DNA from: WFQV01 sp964611145
GTDB taxonomy: Bacteria; Bacteroidota; Ignavibacteria; Ignavibacteriales; Melioribacteraceae
NCBI GenBank assembly: GCA_964611145.1
Contig: CAZSYM010000026.1
Location: 1-30,140, forward strand
Direction: 5' to 3'
Length of the DNA stretch: 30,140 bases
In this document: one piece after another, positions 24,676 through 30,140 of the stretch
Layout: each line of letters opens with the position of its first letter
How positions within the stretch are numbered: the first letter of the stretch is position 1
Notes under the pieces: generated by a model
Told to the model about the DNA's origin: nothing
Database searches by the model: none
The model's input: the letters and a program-made list of their open reading frames with translations, nothing else
Program-made: the position numbers and the translations under genes

Positions 24676-25574
24676 AAACAAAACAACTCTTTTGGGGCTT
24701 TTTCTTTCTGACCTTGGGAATGCTTTTCCTTTTGGGAGGTTCCCTTTCCATTTACCTCGATGAAAATTTTGTATGGGATTATTGGCCCGTACTTCTAATA
24801 CTCTTGGGCGTACTCATAATGATTCGCGACCACATCATCAAAACGATAATAATTGTAATGATTGCCGTGGGCTTCGCCGCTCTTGTTTACGGCATTTGTG
24901 ACGGAGGAGAAAAACACATCGAGGAAGATTTTGATTGGGATGAATTCGACAACACTCCCACCGTTATTCATCAGAGATACAACTCGGACTTTGAGTTTGC
25001 AAACCTTACACTTAGCGGAGGTTGGGGCGATATTACTCTTTCCGAAGGTTCGGATTACTTATGGGAATTGCATTCGAACAAGACATTGGAAAACATTTCT
25101 AACACCACTTCCGCAGAAGGGAATAAGGTTACCTCGGAGATAACATGGGAAAAACGGGGATGGAAATTTTGGAAGGAGAACAAAAACAAATTCAATTTGC
25201 TCCTGAACAAAAATCCCGTTTGGAATCTGGTTTTCGAAATCGGAGCGGCGAATACTAAATTACATTTGGAAAAGTTAAAAGTGAAAAACGTTAAAATTAA
25301 AAGCGGAGCGACAAACATAAAAATTTATTTCGGGAAAAGATATCCCGTTTCAAAATTAACTTTGGAAACCGCCGCTTCGAATCTGGAAGTTTATTTGCCC
25401 AAGGAAAGCGGATGCCGAGTCGATATGAGTTCCCTTTTCAATATGAAAAAACTACCCGGCTTTGTCAAAGATTCCCAAGGACGTTACATAAATAAAAACT
25501 TCGAAAGCTCGGAAAATAAAGTCCTAATCGATTTAAAAGGAGCCGCAACCAATTTCAAGGTTTTCTATTACTAA
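24672..25574 (+). CDS. LiaF-like membrane protein with toastrack-type extracytoplasmic domain
   Basis: A 300-residue protein with three hydrophobic helices in the first 76 residues (FFFLTLGMLFLLGG, YWPVLLILLGVLIMI, TIIIVMIAVGFAALVYG), followed by an acidic link and a soluble domain (about 95-300) rich in short strands (ANLTLSGGWGDITLSEGS, KLHLEKLKVKNVKIKSGATNIKIYFG, and a similar repeat at the C-terminus, DLKGAATNFKVFYY). The repeated strand pattern is typical of the LiaF C-terminal/toastrack beta fold. A perfect AGGAGG at 24661-24666 precedes the ATG, and the start overlaps pspC, so the two are coupled. A role with PspC in sensing membrane or envelope stress is inferred. It is convergent with prfB, only 13 bases apart. 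Confidence 0.85.
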   Translation: MKTKQLFWGFFFLTLGMLFLLGGSLSIYLDENFVWDYWPVLLILLGVLIMIRDHIIKTIIIVMIAVGFAALVYGICDGGEKHIEEDFDWDEFDNTPTVIHQRYNSDFEFANLTLSGGWGDITLSEGSDYLWELHSNKTLENISNTTSAEGNKVTSEITWEKRGWKFWKENKNKFNLLLNKNPVWNLVFEIGAANTKLHLEKLKVKNVKIKSGATNIKIYFGKRYPVSKLTLETAASNLEVYLPKESGCRVDMSSLFNMKKLPGFVKDSQGRYINKNFESSENKVLIDLKGAATNFKVFYY

Positions 25575-25587
25575 CACAAACAGAATT

Positions 25588-26689
25588 TCAATTCCCGCTA
25601 AACTTCAACAGATACGCTTTAATAAATTCGTTTATCTCTCCGTCCATCACCGCTTGCACATTAGAAGTCTCTACATTGGTACGATGATCCTTAACCATAT
25701 TGTAGGGATGAAAAACATAAGAGCGAATTTGACTCCCCCATTCGATTTTCATTTTGTTCTTTTCAATCTCATCCAACTCCGAAGCCTGTTTTTCCAATTC
25801 CTTTTGATAGAGTTTTGCTTTCAGAATTTTAAGCGCATTGTTTTTATTTTGCAATTGGGAGCGTTCGCTCTGACAAGAAGCTACAAGTCCCGTGGGAATA
25901 TGAGTTATACGAACCGCCGTTTCAACCTTATTAACGTTCTGTCCTCCCTTGCCACCGGAGCGAAAAGTATCGATTTTCAAATCCGCGGGATTTATTTCAA
26001 TCTCGATCGAATCGTCAACTTCCGGCATAACAAAGACGGAAGCAAAAGAAGTATGCCGCCTCTTGTTGGAATCAAAGGGTGAAATACGCACCAAGCGATG
26101 CACTCCGCTTTCCGCCTTTAGATAGCCGTAAGCAAATTGTCCTTCCACTTCAAGCGTGGCGCTTTTAATTCCAGCCCCTTCGCCGTCAAGTCGGTCTATG
26201 AGAGTAATTTTAAAATTATTCTTTTCCGCCCAGCGCAAATACATTCTCATCAACATTTCCGCCCAATCCTGAGCCTCCGTTCCTCCCGCTCCCGCATGAA
26301 TTGTAAGTATGCAATTTTTATCATCGTCCTTACCGCTCAGCATACTTTTAAATTCCGCATCCGCAATTTTCCGCTCCAATTCCGCCAAATCCCGCTCTAT
26401 ATCCTCCGCCTGGCTTTCATCTTCTTCCATTTCCGCCAGTTCGATGAATTCCGCCAATTCATTGTAGGAGCTATTCAGATTCTCCCACAAGTCAACCCAA
26501 TTCTGAAGACCTTTGATTTTTTGAAGTGTCGCCTGAGCGGATTTTTGATCGTTCCAAAAATCGGCTTGTTCGGAAAGCGCCCTTAACTTTTTTATTTCGT
26601 CAATCTTGGAATCTACATTAAAGATAACCTCGTAGGTTTTCCACTTTTATTCTAAGCTCTTCCAACTTTTTCTTTTGATCTGCAAACAT
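25588..26689 (-). CDS. prfB: Peptide chain release factor 2, requiring +1 programmed frameshift
   Basis: RF2 releases finished proteins at UGA and UAA stops. Translation starts at the ATG at 26687-26689 (GAGG at 26695-26698) and reads 23 codons ending in RGYL, then meets TAA at 26618-26620. Skipping one base (26620) continues the frame to 25588, giving 366 residues; E. coli RF2 has 365 and an equivalent RGYL just before its shift. Seen in the product: the stop-reading tripeptide SPF (203-205), the catalytic GGQ (248-250) in SGGKGGQNVNKVETAVRITH, and the N-terminal helical domain. The GAGGT before the slip codon CTT would act as the internal Shine-Dalgarno. The shift-site stop is TAA instead of the usual TGA. 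Taken from the ATG at 26490 alone, the protein would be 300 residues and lack part of domain 1. Confidence 0.95.
26618..26632 (-). promoter_or_regulatory. prfB +1 frameshift site with TAA
   Basis: On the - strand the codons are CGA GGT TAT CTT TAA, followed by TGT. CTT can slip by one base so that the next codon is AAT (Asn). GAGGT matches the 16S anti-Shine-Dalgarno and sits 3 bases before CTT, as in the well-known E. coli site, where the sequence is CTT TGA C and the next residue is Asp. The TAA replaces TGA by a single base. Confidence 0.85.
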
Positions 26690-26759
26690 CCTTACCTCAA
26701 AATTTTTGAACGCAAAAATAAAAAAATATTCGGAAACGATACGGAAAGTATGGTCGATG

Positions 26760-27080
26760 TCAATCTTCTATTTCGATTTCCATTCTAAGAAGCGCCGCGG
26801 CAAGGGTTTTACCTTGGGCATCGTGCTTGAGCGAAACCGTTCCGCCTCCGCCAAGGGTGTTATGCAAAAGGAAATTAAGTGCGCGAATATTCGGCAATTC
26901 GAAGCGTTCAACCTCACCCAGACAAATCCCCTCGAAATGCTTTTTAACCCGTTCGACGGTTACGTATTTCTTGATTATTTCATAACCTTTATCGTCATAA
27001 GCGATAATTCCCACATTTGCGGCATCGCCTTTATCGCCGCTTCTTCCATGCGCAATATCTATTAGTCTTATTTTTTTCAT
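26760..27080 (-). CDS. Small AtuA-related protein
   Basis: A 106-residue protein that matches the small domain often found at the C-terminus of, or next to, AtuA (the AtuA-like ferredoxin-fold domain). Seen: the N-terminal signature IDIAHGRSGDKGDAANVGIIAY and the later GEVERFELPNIRALNFLLHNTLGGGG. The frame extends to 27143, but the ATG at 27080, with GGAG 9 bases upstream and 2 bases after the atuA stop, fits the domain start. It is the last gene of the pcm-miaA-atuA run. No activity is established; it presumably works with the adjacent AtuA protein. Confidence 0.88.
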   Translation of the reverse strand: MKKIRLIDIAHGRSGDKGDAANVGIIAYDDKGYEIIKKYVTVERVKKHFEGICLGEVERFELPNIRALNFLLHNTLGGGGTVSLKHDAQGKTLAAALLRMEIEIED

Positions 27081-27082
27081 CT

Positions 27083-28450
27083 TCAGATCTCCATTATTTC
27101 CACTTTCGGTTCGACGAGCTTTTTCGGAATCAGTGCGGGCCAATATGCGACCACTTCACTCGGGCGCGGGCGTCCGCCTGCAAACCCCGTAACGCTCGGC
27201 GGTCCCGTTAAAATCAAGGGTGCAATTTCCTTTCCGAAGCGTTCAACGGCGCTTTTGTCTTGCGAACGAACCGCTACGCGCATCACCACTTCGTTTATCA
27301 AATCTTCGTCAAGCTTCGTCGAAAGGGGTCCGTGACATGAATCGTAGCCGACAAACTCCGTGCGAATTTCATCGAAGCGCAAACCGAGATTTTTAAGACG
27401 TTCGCGCAGAATTTTATCCGCGGCTTTTGCTTTCGTAAGAGCCTGGGGCCAGGAATAAGTCAATTGTCCGACCGCCGAATAACCACTCTCGTAAGAAGCG
27501 GACACTTTATAAAATTCTGTTTCCGGTTTCCCCTTTACGCCGTAAACTTTAACGCGATTGTTACCCAAGTCCTCAAGTCTAATGGAAGTAAAATCCGCCA
27601 CGCAATCAGGCGTTATATATTCGGTTGGGTCGCCTATTTCATAAACGAGTTGCTCGGCAACGGTTTCAAATGTAACCATTCCGCCAAGGGATTCATGTTT
27701 CGTGATAATAACATCGCCGTTCGGGTAAGCTTCCGCAATCGGGAAACCGATTTGTGCAAAATTCGGGACTTTCTGCCAATCGCCGAGGAAATTCCCGCCC
27801 GTAGATTGCGCACCGCATTCGAGTATATGTCCCGCAACGGTTCCCGCCGCCATTAAATCATAATTGTTCTTTTCCCAACCGAATTCGTAAATCATCGGTG
27901 CAAGCGTCAAGCCCGTATCCGTCGTGCGCCCCGTAATTACAATGTCCGCACCGTTTTGTAATGCTTCAACAATCGGGAAGGCGCCGAAATAAACATTTGC
28001 ACTCAAAAGTTTATCCTTAACCGCGGTAATCGGCTCTCCCGTTTCCATATTTTCGAGAAGCGCACCTTGTGCAATAATTTCATCAATTCGCTCGCGTATG
28101 TCGTCGCCGAGTACAACCGCTATTTTTAATCCCTTGATTCCGAGTTCCTTTGCAACCTCAAAGACGGCATTGGCGCATGCGACCGGATTTACACCGCCTC
28201 CGTTCGTAATTACTTTAAAACCCTTCTCTTTCAAATCGGGCAAAATGCGCCTCATAAGATGTGGAATATCCTTTGCATAGCCGAGATTCGGATTTTTGTT
28301 CTTCTGTTTTTGCAAAATCGACATAGTAACTTCGGCAAGATAATCCATAACAAGATAATCGATTTTTCCATGCTTTACTTGCCACACGGGTGCATCGATT
28401 AAATCGCCCCAAAATCCTTGTCCCGAGGCAATTCTGATTTTTTCCTTCAT
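27083..28450 (-). CDS. AtuA-family protein (acyclic terpene utilisation, DUF1446)
   Basis: A 455-residue protein of the AtuA family, named from the Pseudomonas acyclic terpene utilisation cluster, where its biochemical role is not settled. Seen: the N-terminal RIASGQGFWGDLIDAPVWQV and DYLVMDYLAEVTMSIL, the central TNGGGVNPVACANAV, DIVITGRTTDTGLTLAP and AGHILECGAQSTGGNF, all typical of the family. In the Pseudomonas protein the small C-terminal domain is attached; here it is a separate gene downstream. There is no terpene or acyl-CoA carboxylase gene in the window, so a role in acyclic terpene breakdown is not supported by context. Codon and base use are richer in G+C than neighbours. The ATG overlaps the miaA stop (ATGA). 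Confidence 0.9.
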   Translation of the reverse strand: MKEKIRIASGQGFWGDLIDAPVWQVKHGKIDYLVMDYLAEVTMSILQKQKNKNPNLGYAKDIPHLMRRILPDLKEKGFKVITNGGGVNPVACANAVFEVAKELGIKGLKIAVVLGDDIRERIDEIIAQGALLENMETGEPITAVKDKLLSANVYFGAFPIVEALQNGADIVITGRTTDTGLTLAPMIYEFGWEKNNYDLMAAGTVAGHILECGAQSTGGNFLGDWQKVPNFAQIGFPIAEAYPNGDVIITKHESLGGMVTFETVAEQLVYEIGDPTEYITPDCVADFTSIRLEDLGNNRVKVYGVKGKPETEFYKVSASYESGYSAVGQLTYSWPQALTKAKAADKILRERLKNLGLRFDEIRTEFVGYDSCHGPLSTKLDEDLINEVVMRVAVRSQDKSAVERFGKEIAPLILTGPPSVTGFAGGRPRPSEVVAYWPALIPKKLVEPKVEIMEI

Positions 28451-29370
28451 TTACCAATCTCCATTTTTCCGATAATGTAATCTACTAATTCATCAACACT
28501 TTTTGAACCGTCCATCCAATAAATTCTTTCATCTCTTCCGAACCAGGTCAATTGTCTTTTGGCATATCTACGTGTATTCCTTTTGATTAGCTCCACGGCA
28601 CGAGCGAAATCGTATTCCCCTTTTAGAAAGGAGATTATCTCTTTATAACCGACCGTATTGAGAGCGTTGCACTCCGGAGAAAATCCCATTTTCAAAAGTC
28701 TCTCCACTTCTTCCACCAAGCCGTTTTTCAGCATTTCATCAACTCGGTTTTCTATTCTTTCGTAAAGCTTTTCCCTGCTAATTCTCAGCCCGAATTGAAC
28801 AAAATTGAAATCGTTTTTTTTCTTCTGCGCCTTGTGCAAATCCACGATTGACCTTCCGGTTTCTTCGAAAACCTCTATGGCGCGTATAACTCTCTTCCAA
28901 TTCTGCGGAAGCATCGTAGCGGCGGCTTTAGGATCCAGAGTTTTTAATCTTTCATACAAAGCCTCATTGCCTTCTTCCCTTCTGATTTTCCAAAGTCTTT
29001 CCCGCAATTCGAAATTTGTTTCGCCCAAATCGATTATGCCGTCAATCAAAGCTTTCACATAAAGTCCCGAACCGCCGACCACAATTGGGGTTTTACCTGC
29101 AGCGGTCAAGGTTTTGATAATATCCAAAGCCTCGCTTTCAAACTTGGAAACATTGTAATATTCGCATGGCTCAAGGTAATCAATAAAATGATGTTTCACT
29201 TTTTTTAACTCTTGCGAAGAAGGCTTTGCCGTACCGATGTCCATGTATTTAAAAATCTGACGACTATCGGCAGAAATAATTTCCGTTGAAAGCCTTTGGG
29301 CAAGTCGCAATGCCAAATCGCTTTTCCCCACGGCAGTGGGACCGACTATTACAATTACCTTTCCTTCCAC
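28447..29370 (-). CDS. miaA: tRNA dimethylallyltransferase
   Basis: A 307-residue enzyme adding a dimethylallyl group from DMAPP to the N6 of A37 in tRNAs reading U-starting codons. Seen: the P-loop VGPTAVGKSDLA (9-20), SADSRQIFKYMDIGTAKPS, the HHFIDYLEP segment, VVGGSGLYVKALIDGI and the C-terminal RRYAKRQLTWFGRD. It starts with GTG at 29370; GAGGAAGG lies just upstream, and the P-loop begins nine residues in, so no earlier start is needed. It overlaps pcm by 16 bases and atuA by 4. Its DMAPP substrate is made by IspH, whose gene lies in the same window but in a separate operon. Confidence 0.96.
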   Translation of the reverse strand: MEGKVIVIVGPTAVGKSDLALRLAQRLSTEIISADSRQIFKYMDIGTAKPSSQELKKVKHHFIDYLEPCEYYNVSKFESEALDIIKTLTAAGKTPIVVGGSGLYVKALIDGIIDLGETNFELRERLWKIRREEGNEALYERLKTLDPKAAATMLPQNWKRVIRAIEVFEETGRSIVDLHKAQKKKNDFNFVQFGLRISREKLYERIENRVDEMLKNGLVEEVERLLKMGFSPECNALNTVGYKEIISFLKGEYDFARAVELIKRNTRRYAKRQLTWFGRDERIYWMDGSKSVDELVDYIIGKMEIGK

Positions 29371-30008
29371 CCTTCCTCGCCAATCAAGGGAACAAATGTA
29401 AAGTGAGGAATTTCTTTTTCGTGAAATTCGTTCTCGGATAATTTGGTAAGTACCTTCAGAGCTTGAGAATGCCTATCTCCCACAGGTATAACAAGTCGTC
29501 CACCGACTGCAAGCTGTTTTTTCAACGCTGTTGGCACTTTCGGGGCTCCGGCGGTAACGATTATTCTATCGTAAGGCGCAAATTCTTCCCATCCCAAAGT
29601 GCCGTCGGAACAACGGAGAGCCGCCCTAATGTGTAGTTTATCGAAGAGTTTCTGCGTACGGTCGTAAATTTCCCTGTTTCTTTCAATTGAAAACACACGA
29701 CATCCCATCGAAGCAAGTATTGCCGCTTGATAACCGCTGCCGGTTCCTATTTCCAGAACCTTTTCGCCACCCTTGATTTCAAGAGCCTGGGTCATAACAG
29801 CAACGGTATAAGGCTGCGAAATCGTTTGCCCGCTCCCGATAGGCAACGCCACGTCATTGTAAGCATGATGGCGAACACCCTGTGGGACGAACAAATGTCG
29901 TTCAACATCCATCATCGCGGAAAGAACATTCTCATCCGAAATACCTTTCTTGCGCAATGTTTCGATTAAATCTCTTCTTTCGGCTTCGCGGGACATCGAG
30001 CTTTCCAT
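29355..30008 (-). CDS. pcm: Protein-L-isoaspartate O-methyltransferase
   Basis: A 217-residue SAM-dependent enzyme that methylates L-isoaspartyl residues in aged proteins so that they can revert to aspartyl. Seen: PIGSGQTISQPYTVAVMTQAL, the SAM-binding motif VLEIGTGSGYQAAIL, and the downstream DRIIVTAGAPKVPTALKKQL. Length fits the family. The ATG at 30008 is used; the ATG at 29996 (4 residues later, with GGAAAG upstream) is an equal alternative. It is the first gene of the pcm-miaA-atuA run, and its promoter must lie in the AT-rich 132 bases to the window end. Confidence 0.93.
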   Translation of the reverse strand: MESSMSREAERRDLIETLRKKGISDENVLSAMMDVERHLFVPQGVRHHAYNDVALPIGSGQTISQPYTVAVMTQALEIKGGEKVLEIGTGSGYQAAILASMGCRVFSIERNREIYDRTQKLFDKLHIRAALRCSDGTLGWEEFAPYDRIIVTAGAPKVPTALKKQLAVGGRLVIPVGDRHSQALKVLTKLSENEFHEKEIPHFTFVPLIGEEGWKER

Positions 30009-30140
30009 ATTGTTTGAAAAATCGAAAAATCAAATCTAAAAAATAAAAACGATATTGTGAAAAACGGAAAACAGTATTATATTTGCCATTCAAAATTATA
30101 TTTAGTTTCTTTGTTCTAAAAGTTTTGTTCGACCCAGATA

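Noticed and set aside
30076..30085. TATAAT on the - strand, overlapping TATATTTG on the + strand, upstream of pcm
   Set aside because: No matching -35 hexamer is found at 16-18 bases for pcm, and the + strand match (a Bacteroidetes-like -7 box) would serve a gene outside the window; too weak to call in AT-rich DNA.
1..30140. tRNA, rRNA, CRISPR arrays, insertion sequences or phage genes
   Set aside because: Intergenic gaps are short and AT-rich; I saw no cloverleaf, regularly spaced repeats, transposase or integrase motifs, or terminal repeats.

Overview
The window is a gene-dense stretch of bacterial chromosome of moderately low G+C, carrying core-metabolism and housekeeping genes. I see no phage, transposon, CRISPR or RNA genes. 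Several features suggest the Bacteroidota/Chlorobiota/Ignavibacteriota (FCB) group: a fused gamma-alpha KorA with KorB, a long (about 410-residue) IspH, a two-receiver plus PEP/pyruvate-binding protein of the kind found in Bacteroidetes, a stand-alone RRM protein, and a folK-deoxynucleoside kinase pair. This placement is inference; no marker gene settles it.

Layout, left to right. (1) 1-1574: galE (-) and a divergent MarR regulator (+). (2) 8178-1641 (-): a three-gene run of the receiver/PEP-synthase-like fusion, a Tat-exported LD-carboxypeptidase and priA. (3) 8436-8702 (+): a small RRM protein. (4) 11061-8707 (-): ispH, a GNAT acetyltransferase and a HAD phosphatase, overlapping one another. 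(5) 11216-11836 (+): an unrecognised 206-residue protein with its own terminator. (6) 16406-11840 (-): a tight seven-gene operon of pgeF, an EamA transporter, folB, folK, a deoxynucleoside kinase, a small membrane protein and a family 9 glycosyltransferase. (7) 19415-16532 (-): korA-korB, closed by a strong terminator. (8) 23104-19698 (-): nadE-dsbD. (9) 23312-25574 (+): a secreted esterase, a PspC protein and a LiaF-like protein. (10) 26689-25588 (-): prfB, which needs a +1 programmed frameshift. (11) 30008-26760 (-): pcm, miaA, atuA and a small AtuA-related gene.

The genes cover central carbon and redox metabolism (KorAB, NadE), isoprenoid and folate synthesis (IspH, FolB, FolK), DNA restart (PriA), translation and tRNA modification (RF2, MiaA), protein repair (Pcm) and envelope functions (LD-carboxypeptidase, PgeF, DsbD, PspC/LiaF, glycosyltransferase). 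Start/stop overlaps (ATGA or TAATG) are common and imply translational coupling.

The most notable observation is in prfB. The codon at the frameshift site is TAA, where the well-studied RF2 autoregulatory site has TGA. Other items for a second look are the receiver/PEP-binding fusion without a phosphohistidine domain, the orphan 206-residue gene with an inverted repeat upstream and a terminator lying inside the convergent gene's coding sequence, and the AtuA function split over two genes.
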